Of a stretch of 64,000 nucleotides of DNA, positions 43,705 to 52,990 are shown piece by piece (position 1 is the first letter of the stretch; each line of letters begins with the position of its first letter). The notes under the pieces are model-generated. The model made no database searches. It was given only the letters and a program-made list of their open reading frames with translations, and had not been told where the DNA came from. The DNA is from Bacteroides faecalis. Its GTDB lineage: Bacteria; Bacteroidota; Bacteroidia; Bacteroidales; Bacteroidaceae. The DNA lies in contig NZ_BHWB01000021.1 of assembly GCF_003865075.1 (NCBI RefSeq), positions 1 through 64,000 on the forward strand. Reading direction: 5' to 3'. The position numbers and the translations under genes were made by a program.

Positions 43705-45402
43705 ATGAGTAAAGACTTAATAACAGGTGCGGAGGCGTTGATGCGTTCCTTAGAATATCAGGGGGTAGATACTATCTTTGGTTATCCGGGAGGTTCTATA
43801 ATGCCGGTATTCGATGCTTTGTACGATCATCGAAAGAATTTAAATCATATATTAGTTCGTCATGAACAGGGAGCTGCACATGCAGCACAAGGTTTTGCTC
43901 GGGTATCGGGGAAAGTGGGTGTTTGCTTGGTGACCAGTGGCCCTGGTGCAACTAATACCGTAACCGGTATTGCAGATGCAATGATCGACAGTACACCGAT
44001 TGTTGTAATAGCAGGACAGGTCGGAACCGGATTCTTGGGAACTGATGCTTTTCAGGAAGTAGATTTAGTAGGTATTACTCAACCTATTGCTAAATGGAGC
44101 TATCAGATTCGTCGTGCAGAAGACGTAGCGTGGGCAGTAGCACGTGCTTTTTATATTGCACGTAGCGGTCGTCCCGGTCCGGTAGTATTGGACTTTGCCA
44201 AGAATGCGCAGGTTGAAAAAACGAAATATGAACCTACGAATGAAGATTTTATCCGTAGCTATGTTCCGGTTCCCGATACTGATGAGGATTCTGTAAAAGA
44301 AGCTGCGGAACTTATTAATAACGCTGAACGTCCGCTCGTATTGGTAGGACAAGGAGTAGAATTGGGGAATGCCCAACAAGAACTACGTACTTTTATTGAA
44401 AAAGCAGATATGCCTGCCGGATGTACTTTACTTGGACTTTCCGCTTTACCTACTGACCATCCTTTGAATAAAGGTATGTTGGGTATGCATGGAAATCTAG
44501 GTCCGAATATTAATACTAATAAGTGTGATGTATTGATTGCTGTCGGTATGCGCTTTGACGATCGTGTTACAGGAAACCTTGCTACTTATGCCAAACAGGC
44601 GAAAGTTATTCATTTCGATATTGATCCCGCAGAGGTAAATAAAAATGTGAAAGTAGATGTTGCTGTATTGGGAGATTGTAAAGAGACATTGGCCGCTGTA
44701 ACCGATTTGCTGGAAAAGAAACAACGTACTGCATGGATTGACAGCTTTAAAGAATATGAGCAGATTGAGGAAGAAAAGGTAATCCGTCTGGAACTTTATC
44801 CCCCTACTGAGTCGTTAAGTATGGGTGAGGTAGTACGTGCAGTCAGTGATGCTACCCAGCATGAGGCAATTCTGGTAACTGATGTTGGTCAGAACCAAAT
44901 GATCTCTGCCCGTTACTTTAAGTATACCAAAGAACGGAGTATCGTAACTTCGGGAGGACTTGGAACCATGGGCTTTGGCCTTCCGGCAGCTATTGGAGCT
45001 ACATTCGGTTGTCCTGACCGTACCGTATGCGTATTTATGGGAGATGGAGGACTTCAGATGAATATTCAGGAATTTGGAACCATAATGGAACAAAAGGCTC
45101 CGGTAAAAATGATCTGTTTGAACAATAACTATCTGGGTAATGTGCGTCAATGGCAAGCGATGTTTTTTAATCGTCGCTATTCTTTTACACCGATGTTGAA
45201 TCCTGATTATATGAAAGTTGCATCTGCTTATGACATTCCTTCCAGGCGGATTTTTACTCGTGAGGAATTAAAAGGAGCTATCAACGAAATGCTTGCAACC
45301 GACGGTCCTTTCTTGCTTGAAGCTTGTGTGGTGGAAGAAGGAAATGTATTGCCAATGACTCCTCCGGGTGGTTCGGTAAACCAGATGCTGTTGGAATGCT
45401 GA
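43705..45402 (+). CDS. ilvB: acetolactate synthase large subunit
   Basis: A protein of about 565 residues. This ThDP enzyme condenses pyruvate with pyruvate or 2-oxobutyrate, the first common step of the branched-chain pathway. GYPGGSIMPVFDALYDH and VRHEQGAAHAAQGFARVSGK hold the catalytic Glu. VFMGDGGLQMNIQEFGTIME and NNNYLGNVRQWQ form the ThDP-Mg site. The frame extends upstream to a TTG at 43675, but the ATG at 43705 (MSKDLITGAEAL) is the natural start. ilvN follows after 31 bases. Confidence 0.96.
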   Translation: MSKDLITGAEALMRSLEYQGVDTIFGYPGGSIMPVFDALYDHRKNLNHILVRHEQGAAHAAQGFARVSGKVGVCLVTSGPGATNTVTGIADAMIDSTPIVVIAGQVGTGFLGTDAFQEVDLVGITQPIAKWSYQIRRAEDVAWAVARAFYIARSGRPGPVVLDFAKNAQVEKTKYEPTNEDFIRSYVPVPDTDEDSVKEAAELINNAERPLVLVGQGVELGNAQQELRTFIEKADMPAGCTLLGLSALPTDHPLNKGMLGMHGNLGPNINTNKCDVLIAVGMRFDDRVTGNLATYAKQAKVIHFDIDPAEVNKNVKVDVAVLGDCKETLAAVTDLLEKKQRTAWIDSFKEYEQIEEEKVIRLELYPPTESLSMGEVVRAVSDATQHEAILVTDVGQNQMISARYFKYTKERSIVTSGGLGTMGFGLPAAIGATFGCPDRTVCVFMGDGGLQMNIQEFGTIMEQKAPVKMICLNNNYLGNVRQWQAMFFNRRYSFTPMLNPDYMKVASAYDIPSRRIFTREELKGAINEMLATDGPFLLEACVVEEGNVLPMTPPGGSVNQMLLEC

Positions 45403-45433
45403 AAATAAATGAAGAATGAAGATTTAAAAAGTT

Positions 45434-45994
45434 ATGGATAAAACATTATATACGATTATAGTTCATTCCGAAAATATAGCTGGATTGCTGAATCAAGTAA
45501 CAGCTGTATTTACTCGTCGGCAAATAAATATCGAGAGTCTGAATGTTTCTGCCTCTTCTATAAAAGGGGTACATAAATATACGATTACAGCTTGGACAGA
45601 TAAGGACACTATTGAGAAAGTAGTGAAACAGATTGAAAAGAAGATTGATGTTATTCAGACTCATTACTTTACCGAAGATGAAATCTATTTTCATGAAATA
45701 GCTTTGTATAAAGTATCGACTCCTGCTTTCCAAGAAAATACGGAAGCATCGAAGCTCATTCGCAAATACAATGCACGTATTGTGGAAGTTAATCCGGTTT
45801 TTTCTATTGTAGAAAAAAATGGTATGAGTGAAGAGATTACTTCTCTCTATGAAGAGTTGCGTGCTTTGAATTGTGTGTTGCAATTTGTCCGTTCCGGTCG
45901 TGTGGCTATTACGACAAGTTGTTTCGAACGGGTAAATGAATTTCTGGATGGACAGGAAGCAAAGTATAACCAAAGTAAGAAACAACAAGAATAA
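45434..45994 (+). CDS. ilvN: acetolactate synthase small (regulatory) subunit
   Basis: A 186-residue regulatory subunit. The N-terminal ACT domain (about 1-75) begins YTIIVHSENIAGLLNQVTAV with the typical FTRRQINIESLNVS. A second, ACT-like half covers about 90-165. It gives the large subunit full activity and valine feedback inhibition in known systems. Its stop shares one base with the next ATG (TAATG). Confidence 0.94.
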   Translation: MDKTLYTIIVHSENIAGLLNQVTAVFTRRQINIESLNVSASSIKGVHKYTITAWTDKDTIEKVVKQIEKKIDVIQTHYFTEDEIYFHEIALYKVSTPAFQENTEASKLIRKYNARIVEVNPVFSIVEKNGMSEEITSLYEELRALNCVLQFVRSGRVAITTSCFERVNEFLDGQEAKYNQSKKQQE

Positions 45995-46737
45995 TGAACG
46001 GAGAAAACAAAATAGGTACTTATAAGTTTATAGCAGAACCTTTCCATGTAGATTTCAATGGTCGTCTGACGATGGGGGTACTGGGAAACCACTTGTTGAA
46101 TTGTGCAGGTTTCCATGCCAGCGATCGGGGATTTGGAATTGCCACATTGAATGAGGATAATTATACATGGGTACTTTCGCGTTTAGCTATCGAGTTGGAT
46201 GAAATGCCGTATCAGTATGAAGAGTTTACGGTTCAGACATGGGTAGAGAATGTCTATCGTCTGTTCACGGATCGTAATTTCGCTGTCATCAATAAAGACG
46301 GAAAGAAAATCGGTTATGCTCGTTCCGTATGGGCTATGATTAATCTGAACACCCGTAAGCCGGCTGATTTGTTGGCATTGCATGGTGGAAGTATTGTAGA
46401 CTATGTGTGCGACGAACCATGTCCGATAGAAAAGCCTTCACGTATCAAGGTGACTACAACTGAGCCATCGGCTACAATAACAGCTAAATACAGTGATATT
46501 GATATTAATGGTCATGTAAACAGTATTCGCTATATCGAACATATTTTGGACTTGTTTCCAATTGAACTGTATAAGACCAAACGTATCCGTCGTTTTGAAA
46601 TGGCGTATGTGGCGGAAAGTTATTATGGAGATACACTTACTTTCTTTTGTGATGAAGCAAATGAAAATGAGTTTCATGTAGAAGTGAGAAAACATGGAAG
46701 CGAGGTCGTTTGCCGTTCGAAGGTAGTATTTGAATAA
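45994..46737 (+). CDS. acyl-ACP thioesterase (Fat-type double hot-dog)
   Basis: A 247-residue thioesterase releasing fatty acids from acyl carrier protein. The first hot-dog domain includes FHVDFNGRLTMGVLGNHLLN. The second has the catalytic-type run YSDIDINGHVNSIRYIEHIL (Asp, Asn and His). Coupled to ilvN by a one-base overlap and located inside the ilv operon, it may connect branched-chain keto acid supply to fatty-acid output. That link is inference from position. Confidence 0.9.
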   Translation: MNGENKIGTYKFIAEPFHVDFNGRLTMGVLGNHLLNCAGFHASDRGFGIATLNEDNYTWVLSRLAIELDEMPYQYEEFTVQTWVENVYRLFTDRNFAVINKDGKKIGYARSVWAMINLNTRKPADLLALHGGSIVDYVCDEPCPIEKPSRIKVTTTEPSATITAKYSDIDINGHVNSIRYIEHILDLFPIELYKTKRIRRFEMAYVAESYYGDTLTFFCDEANENEFHVEVRKHGSEVVCRSKVVFE

Positions 46738-46746
46738 AAGATTGAG

Positions 46747-47334
46747 ATGAAGAAGTACTGTTTCATATTGCTACTTTTGATAACGGTTCAGGTAAGTGCT
46801 CAGGATTTTTACTTGTTGCCTAAGGTGGGATTGGGGTTATCCAATATCACAAACAATGACAAGGGTAATAATAGTACACGTCCCGGATTTAATTTTGGAT
46901 TGGGTACAGGGCTTATTTGGAACGAAAAGGTAGGAATTGAAACCGGAATTTATTATCTGATGTTGGGCAATAAATTTAGTACGGATTATATTTCATATAC
47001 AGCAAAGTTGGATTACCTTAGTATACCGATTTATGCAAAAGGATATGTTTATAAAGGATTGTTTTTATTTGCAGGTCCTCAATTTGGTTTTAATGTAGTC
47101 CGGGATGATGGAAGGGATGAGGATTGCTTATCGGATATCGATAGGGTCCGTAAATTTGACTTTTCTGTGGGAGTTGGTGCAGGTTATCAATGGGACTTTG
47201 GTTTACAACTTTCGGCAAGTTACAACCTTGGACTGATTGATGCTTGGAAGAAGTATCCTGAAGAATGGTCCGCTTCCGGAAAGAGGTGTAATAACATTTT
47301 CCAATTTAATATAGGTTGGACAGTAGGATTTTAG
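46747..47334 (+). CDS. small outer-membrane beta-barrel protein (PorT family)
   Basis: A 195-residue protein with a signal peptide (ends VQVSAQ) and an eight-strand barrel pattern: FYLLPKVGLGLSNI, NFGLGTGLIWNEKVGIETGI, GLFLFAGPQFGFNVV, and a C-terminal aromatic end (NIGWTVGF). It lies nine bases after the thioesterase in the ilv operon. No metabolic role is known for it. Confidence 0.82.
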   Translation: MKKYCFILLLLITVQVSAQDFYLLPKVGLGLSNITNNDKGNNSTRPGFNFGLGTGLIWNEKVGIETGIYYLMLGNKFSTDYISYTAKLDYLSIPIYAKGYVYKGLFLFAGPQFGFNVVRDDGRDEDCLSDIDRVRKFDFSVGVGAGYQWDFGLQLSASYNLGLIDAWKKYPEEWSASGKRCNNIFQFNIGWTVGF

Positions 47335-47418
47335 AAAGAAAGATTATAATTATTAATAACTCGCTCTTATTCATCTCCTTGTAGAGGATGAAAAGGAGCT
47401 TAAAAATTGAAAAAGAAA

Positions 47419-48462
47419 ATGGCACAGTTGAATTTTGGCGGTGTTACAGAAACTGTAGTAATCCGTGACGAATTTCCTTTGGAAAAGGCTCGTGAAGTAT
47501 TGAAAAATGAAACAATTGCTGTAATCGGTTATGGTGTACAAGGCCCTGGTCAGGCATTGAATCTGCGTGACAATGGTTTCAACGTAATCGTAGGTCAGCG
47601 TCAAGGAAAAACATACGAAAAGGCAGTTGCAGACGGATGGGTTCCGGGTGAAACTTTGTTCAGCATTGAAGAAGCTTGTGATAAAGGTACAATTATCATG
47701 TGTCTGTTGTCTGATGCAGCTGTTATGTCTGTATGGCCGACTATCAAACCTTACCTGACTCCGGGTAAAGCACTTTATTTCTCTCATGGTTTTGCTATTA
47801 CCTGGAGTGATCGCACAGGTGTAGTTCCTCCTAAAGACATTGATGTAATTATGGTTGCTCCTAAAGGTTCCGGTACTTCATTGCGTACAATGTTCCTTGA
47901 AGGTCGTGGATTAAACTCTTCTTACGCTATCTATCAGGATGCCACTGGTAAAGCTATGGACAAGACTATCGCAATTGGTATCGGTATCGGTTCAGGATAT
48001 TTGTTCGAAACTACTTTTGTTCGTGAAGCTACTTCCGATCTGACAGGGGAGCGTGGTTCTTTGATGGGAGCTATTCAAGGATTGCTGTTGGCACAATACG
48101 AGGTATTGCGTGAAAATGGTCACACTCCTTCTGAAGCATTCAACGAAACAGTAGAAGAATTGACTCAGTCATTGATGCCATTGTTTGCAAAGAACGGTAT
48201 GGACTGGATGTATGCAAACTGTTCTACTACTGCTCAACGTGGTGCTCTCGACTGGATGGGCCCATTCCATGATGCTATCAAACCGGTAGTTGAAAAATTG
48301 TATCACAGTGTGAAGACTGGTAATGAAGCACAGATTTCTATCGATAGCAATTCACAGCCTGACTATCGTGAAAAACTGAATGAAGAACTTCGTCAATTGC
48401 GCGAAAGCGAAATGTGGCAGACTGCTGTTACTGTTCGTAAGCTTCGTCCGGAAAATAATTAA
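47419..48462 (+). CDS. ilvC: ketol-acid reductoisomerase
   Basis: A 347-residue enzyme that isomerises and reduces acetolactate or acetohydroxybutyrate with NAD(P)H. The Rossmann motif is IAVIGYGVQGPGQALNLRDN. The metal-binding helical domain contains DLTGERGSLMGAIQGLL and ETVEELTQSLMPLF. The ATG at 47419 (MAQLNFGG) is chosen over an upstream TTG at 47407. It closes the operon. An 84-base gap before it could hold a processing site or weak internal promoter. Confidence 0.96.
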   Translation: MAQLNFGGVTETVVIRDEFPLEKAREVLKNETIAVIGYGVQGPGQALNLRDNGFNVIVGQRQGKTYEKAVADGWVPGETLFSIEEACDKGTIIMCLLSDAAVMSVWPTIKPYLTPGKALYFSHGFAITWSDRTGVVPPKDIDVIMVAPKGSGTSLRTMFLEGRGLNSSYAIYQDATGKAMDKTIAIGIGIGSGYLFETTFVREATSDLTGERGSLMGAIQGLLLAQYEVLRENGHTPSEAFNETVEELTQSLMPLFAKNGMDWMYANCSTTAQRGALDWMGPFHDAIKPVVEKLYHSVKTGNEAQISIDSNSQPDYREKLNEELRQLRESEMWQTAVTVRKLRPENN

Positions 48463-48494
48463 TTTGGTATAAGTTATAATATCGAATAACATAC

Positions 48495-48524
48495 AGGGTG
48501 TTCTTCTTGGAAGGACGCCCTTTA
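48495..48524 (+). terminator. ilv operon terminator
   Basis: AGGGTGTTCTT (48495-48505) pairs with AAGGACGCCCT (48511-48521) using two G-U pairs, then TTA. The following 48525-48732 is AT-rich with nothing else seen. Confidence 0.7.
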
Positions 48525-48732
48525 CTTTTGGAATATTCGGTAAATATCTTACTTAAAAGTAGAATATTTATAGAATATCTCTAATACAATAAGTACAAGA
48601 TTCGATGTATTTCTTAAAAGAGATAGAGATAAGGTGCTTTTGTGTTCTATATATTATGGTGTAGTTTATCTTAATCTGTCTTGTCTTTTATTCCTATAAC
48701 TTGTTAAGAGATATGAAGTCATCTTTATAGTA

Positions 48733-50625
48733 TTATTGGAAAGAAGCAAGATTAATATATTCCATTAACTTCTTGTAGAAAGGGTGTTTGGTTAGCGTGG
48801 CAGCATCACCTAAAATAACTAATTTCATACGTGCTCGTGTGATGGCGACATTCATTCGTCGTAAGTCATTCAAAAATCCGATCTGTCCATCCTCGTTAGC
48901 TCGTACTAGGCTGATAAATACCACATCCCGTTCCTGTCCCTGAAAACCATCGACCGTATTGACTGTAATGAGGCTACGAAAAGGACGAAGGAAATTACTT
49001 CCCTTAATTTTACTTCTCAGGTATTGAACCTGTGCTTTGTATGGAGAAATTAGTCCAAAGTCTATTCGTTCGTCTAAAATCCGTTGTTTGCCTATCCGGT
49101 TGATGTAAACTTCCAGTTCTTGTAATAATAGATTGGCTTCTTGTTTATTTATTCTTCCGAAACTTTCTCCTACAAATTCCTCATGGAAGTCCATCTCTGA
49201 TGTGTCGATCCAACTCATGGGAGTATCATAGTCTAGTATTCCTCTATGACGTACTTCAGGAGCAGCCTCCAGTTCTCCATGGTAAAACCATTCGGAGGGA
49301 AAACGCATGATATCTTCATGCATCCGATACTGAACTTTAAGTAAAGAGACAGCAGAAGGTTTTTGTGCTACTATTTTTTCCATTAACGTATGGTCGAGTC
49401 CTCCGCGGGCAGCTTCGATACACTTGATAGTGGGAGGAAGTTGGCAATGATCTCCGGCAAGAATAACTCGGTCGGCTTTACGAATGGCAATCCAACAAGC
49501 AGCTTCGATTGCTTGGGCAGCTTCATCAATAAATAAAGTAGGGAAACGTCGTCCATTAAGCAAACGGTGATTGCTACTGACTAAAGTGGAAGCAATTACT
49601 CGTGAACTGTCGAATAGATCAGCATTGATTTGAATCTCCAATTCTGTAGCACGATCGCGTAGACGACTCATACGACTACGAATGCCTTCCCGTTCGGAAT
49701 AACTTCCCCGTCGCATTCGGTTACCCATTTCCCGGATAGATTTTCGGATACCCCAAAGTTCCGGGTAAGCAGGATGATTTTCAAAACGGCGTTCGTAAGT
49801 AAATGACAACATCTTGTCATTTACTCGCGTAGGATTACCGATACGGAGTACCGGTACACCGCGATCCACTAATTTCTCACTGATCCAGTCTACGGCAGTA
49901 TTGCTTTGGGCACAAACCAATACTTGCGGTTCGCGATGCAGCGTTTCGTAGATTGCTTCAACAAGTGTTGTCGTTTTCCCAGTTCCCGGAGGACCATGTA
50001 CAATGGCAACATCTCGTGTACATAACACCTTATTGACTGCTGACTCCTGCGTGCTGTTTAGCCATGGAAAACGAACCGGATATAACTCTCGAAATCCGGT
50101 TTTGGAAGTACCTAATAAAATATCACGTAATTCGGCAAGGCGATTACCTTTGGCACGAAGTACATCTTCCAATGCTTCAAACATACATCGATACGATGTC
50201 TCGTCAAAGTAAAGTTGTACGCCCAGTACATCATCCGTCTGAAGTTCCAGCAGTGCACCTGCTCCGGGAAGAACAACGACCATTCGTTCTTCATCCGCAT
50301 AACTGACGGTTGCAATGAAATTCATATATTTCACTTTTCCATCGAATGATTGGCGGAAAAAACATACGGGACGGCCAAACTCAAAAGAATGTTCTATTTC
50401 TTTATTTTCGGTTCGTGTAATATCTATTACAAGTTGATTCAGAGAATTGTAGTAACTTCGACCAGGAGAAGCAGGATACCAGCAAAGACCGCGTTTTACT
50501 TTGCGGGCGACACCCATCGTTTCGGTCTGCCGCTTAAACTCCTCCTTCTCATATTCATACTCCATTCGTAGGAGGAGTTGTTGTTGCTGAAGGTCCATAA
50601 TCGGACTTTTCGGATTATTATTCAT
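48733..50625 (-). CDS. UPF1/IGHMBP2-like superfamily 1 helicase
   Basis: A protein of about 630 residues of the DNA2/NAM7 (SF1B) helicase group. An N-terminal OB-like region precedes the motor. Motor motifs are VHGPPGTGKTTTL (I), LFIDEAAQAIEAACW (II), LAGDHCQLPPTI (III), VQYRMHEDIMRFPS (IV), TVNTVDGFQGQERDVVFIS (V) and RRMNVAITRAR (VI). It probably unwinds DNA or RNA; its cellular job in Bacteroides is not known. The frame opens at 50688, but the -7 box TACCTTTG at 50641-50634 lies inside it. The ATG at 50625 or at 50598 (MDLQQQQ) is therefore the real start. Confidence 0.88.
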   Translation of the reverse strand: MNNNPKSPIMDLQQQQLLLRMEYEYEKEEFKRQTETMGVARKVKRGLCWYPASPGRSYYNSLNQLVIDITRTENKEIEHSFEFGRPVCFFRQSFDGKVKYMNFIATVSYADEERMVVVLPGAGALLELQTDDVLGVQLYFDETSYRCMFEALEDVLRAKGNRLAELRDILLGTSKTGFRELYPVRFPWLNSTQESAVNKVLCTRDVAIVHGPPGTGKTTTLVEAIYETLHREPQVLVCAQSNTAVDWISEKLVDRGVPVLRIGNPTRVNDKMLSFTYERRFENHPAYPELWGIRKSIREMGNRMRRGSYSEREGIRSRMSRLRDRATELEIQINADLFDSSRVIASTLVSSNHRLLNGRRFPTLFIDEAAQAIEAACWIAIRKADRVILAGDHCQLPPTIKCIEAARGGLDHTLMEKIVAQKPSAVSLLKVQYRMHEDIMRFPSEWFYHGELEAAPEVRHRGILDYDTPMSWIDTSEMDFHEEFVGESFGRINKQEANLLLQELEVYINRIGKQRILDERIDFGLISPYKAQVQYLRSKIKGSNFLRPFRSLITVNTVDGFQGQERDVVFISLVRANEDGQIGFLNDLRRMNVAITRARMKLVILGDAATLTKHPFYKKLMEYINLASFQ

Positions 50626-50742
50626 AATAGATGCAAAGGTAACAAATCTTCTGCTGGAAGCGAAAATATATTTCAATTTGTTAAACAATCAAGGAGCTTC
50701 GTTCGTTATTTTTATAGTTGGACTTAAAAAAAATAAAAGCAT

Positions 50743-52986
50743 ATGGTGTATGATTTGAATATGTTAGAGGCTTTCTATTCTGCCTATAAATGGAAGATAG
50801 AACACGTACGGGCTGCATTGAAACGCCCTTTGACATTAGCTGAGAAAATTTTATATGCTCATTTGTATCATGAGAATGATTTAAAAAATTATGAGCGGGG
50901 AGAAGATTATGTAAATTTCCGTCCCGACCGGGTGGCTATGCAGGATGCTACTGCACAGATGGCTTTACTTCAATTTATGAATGCGGGAAAAGAACATGTT
51001 GCCGTACCTTCTACAGTACATTGTGATCACTTGATACAGGCATATAAAGGAGCAAAAGAGGATATAGCCACTGCTACCAAGACAAATGCAGAAGTTTATG
51101 ATTTCTTGCGGGATGTTTCTTCCCGTTATGGAATAGGCTTCTGGAAACCGGGTGCGGGAATCATTCATCAAGTAGTACTTGAGAATTATGCTTTCCCTGG
51201 TGGAATGATGGTAGGGACAGATTCTCATACACCGAATGCCGGAGGTTTAGGTATGGTAGCTATCGGTGTCGGAGGTGCTGACGCTGTGGACGTAATGACA
51301 GGTATGGAGTGGGAACTGAAAATGCCGAAGCTAATTGGTGTAAAACTAACTGGTGAATTGAACGGTTGGACTTCTCCGAAAGATGTTATCCTGAAGTTAG
51401 CGGGTATTCTGACCGTTAAAGGAGGTACCAATGCCATTATCGAATATTTTGGTCCGGGAGCTGCTTCACTATCGGCTACGGGTAAAGCAACTATCTGTAA
51501 TATGGGAGCTGAAGTGGGAGCTACTACTTCACTTTTCCCTTATGACGAGCGAATGGTAACCTATCTGGAAGCTACCGGAAGGAAACGTGTCGTTGAAATG
51601 GCTGAATACGTTGCTGATGATTTGCGTGCAGATGAAGAAGTAATCAGTAATCCGGAGAAGTACTACGACCGGGTTATCGAAATTGATCTGACTGAATTGG
51701 AACCTTATATAAACGGACCTTTTACTCCGGACGCTGCAACTCCTATTTCCGAGTTTGCAGAGAAAGTATTATTGAATGGCTATCCCCGTAAGATGGAAGT
51801 GGGATTAATCGGTTCTTGTACCAATTCATCTTATCAGGACCTGAGCCGTGCTGCTTCTTTAGCAGAACAAGTTGCCGAAAAGAACCTGAGCGTAGCTGCG
51901 CCTTTAATTGTCAATCCGGGATCGGAACAGATTCGTGCAACGGCTGAGCGGGACGGAATGATTGAGGTCTTTGAAAAGATAGGCGCTACGATTATGGCAA
52001 ATGCTTGCGGACCTTGTATCGGACAATGGAAACGCCATACGGACAATCCTACCCGTAAGAACTCCATCGTCACCTCATTCAACCGTAACTTTGCCAAACG
52101 TGCTGACGGTAATCCCAATACTTATGCTTTCGTAGCTTCTCCGGAACTGACTATGGCATTGACTATTGCCGGAGATCTTTGTTTCAATCCGTTGAAAGAC
52201 CGATTGGTCAATCATGATGGAGAAAAAGTGAAACTATCTGAACCGGTAGGAAAGGAACTTCCGCCTAAGGGATTTGCTAAGGGTAATCAAGGATATATAG
52301 CCCCTGCCGGAGCAAATGTAGAAATAGCAGTAGACCCGAAATCACAGCGCTTGCAATTACTGGCTCCTTTCCCTGCATGGGATGGAGACGACCTGCTTAA
52401 TATGCCGTTGTTGATCAAAACTCAGGGAAAGTGTACCACTGACCATATTTCTATGGCAGGACCATGGCTTCGTTTCCGCGGACATTTGGAAAATATCTCG
52501 GATAATATGCTGATGGGAGCAGTCAATGCTTTCAATGGTGAAACAAATAAAGTGTGGAATCGTTCGACTAATACTTATGGAACGGTCTCTGGTACTGCTA
52601 AGATGTATAAATCCGAAAACATTCCTTCGATTGTAGTAGCGGAAGAAAATTATGGGGAAGGTTCCAGTCGTGAACATGCAGCTATGGAACCACGTTTCTT
52701 GAATGTTCGCGTTATTCTCGCCAAGAGTTTTGCCCGTATTCACGAAACAAACCTGAAGAAACAGGGAATGCTTGCCATTACCTTTATAGATAAAGCAGAT
52801 TATGACAAGATACAAGAACATGACCTTCTTTCCATAACAGGACTGGTAAATTTTGCACCGGGACGTAATCTGACAGTCGTTCTTCATCATGAAGACGGTA
52901 CAAAAGAAAGTTTTGAAGTACAACATACCTATAATGAACAACAGATTGCTTGGTTCCGTGCCGGCTCTGCTTTAAATGCAAGATAA
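50743..52986 (+). CDS. acnA: aconitate hydratase
   Basis: A 747-residue 4Fe-4S aconitase of the mitochondrial-like type, converting citrate to isocitrate. PSTVHCDHLIQA, GIIHQVVLENYAFPGGMMVG and SHTPNAGGLGM are in the first part. The cluster Cys residues are in IGSCTNSS and CGPCIGQW. The swivel domain has GEGSSREHAAMEPR. First of three genes (acn-icd-gltA) for the short oxidative branch to 2-oxoglutarate. Confidence 0.95.
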   Translation: MVYDLNMLEAFYSAYKWKIEHVRAALKRPLTLAEKILYAHLYHENDLKNYERGEDYVNFRPDRVAMQDATAQMALLQFMNAGKEHVAVPSTVHCDHLIQAYKGAKEDIATATKTNAEVYDFLRDVSSRYGIGFWKPGAGIIHQVVLENYAFPGGMMVGTDSHTPNAGGLGMVAIGVGGADAVDVMTGMEWELKMPKLIGVKLTGELNGWTSPKDVILKLAGILTVKGGTNAIIEYFGPGAASLSATGKATICNMGAEVGATTSLFPYDERMVTYLEATGRKRVVEMAEYVADDLRADEEVISNPEKYYDRVIEIDLTELEPYINGPFTPDAATPISEFAEKVLLNGYPRKMEVGLIGSCTNSSYQDLSRAASLAEQVAEKNLSVAAPLIVNPGSEQIRATAERDGMIEVFEKIGATIMANACGPCIGQWKRHTDNPTRKNSIVTSFNRNFAKRADGNPNTYAFVASPELTMALTIAGDLCFNPLKDRLVNHDGEKVKLSEPVGKELPPKGFAKGNQGYIAPAGANVEIAVDPKSQRLQLLAPFPAWDGDDLLNMPLLIKTQGKCTTDHISMAGPWLRFRGHLENISDNMLMGAVNAFNGETNKVWNRSTNTYGTVSGTAKMYKSENIPSIVVAEENYGEGSSREHAAMEPRFLNVRVILAKSFARIHETNLKKQGMLAITFIDKADYDKIQEHDLLSITGLVNFAPGRNLTVVLHHEDGTKESFEVQHTYNEQQIAWFRAGSALNAR

Positions 52987-52990
52987 AAAG

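Noticed and set aside
45446..45988. 180-codon minus-strand frame
   Set aside because: Antisense shadow of ilvN, whose ACT-domain protein is clear.
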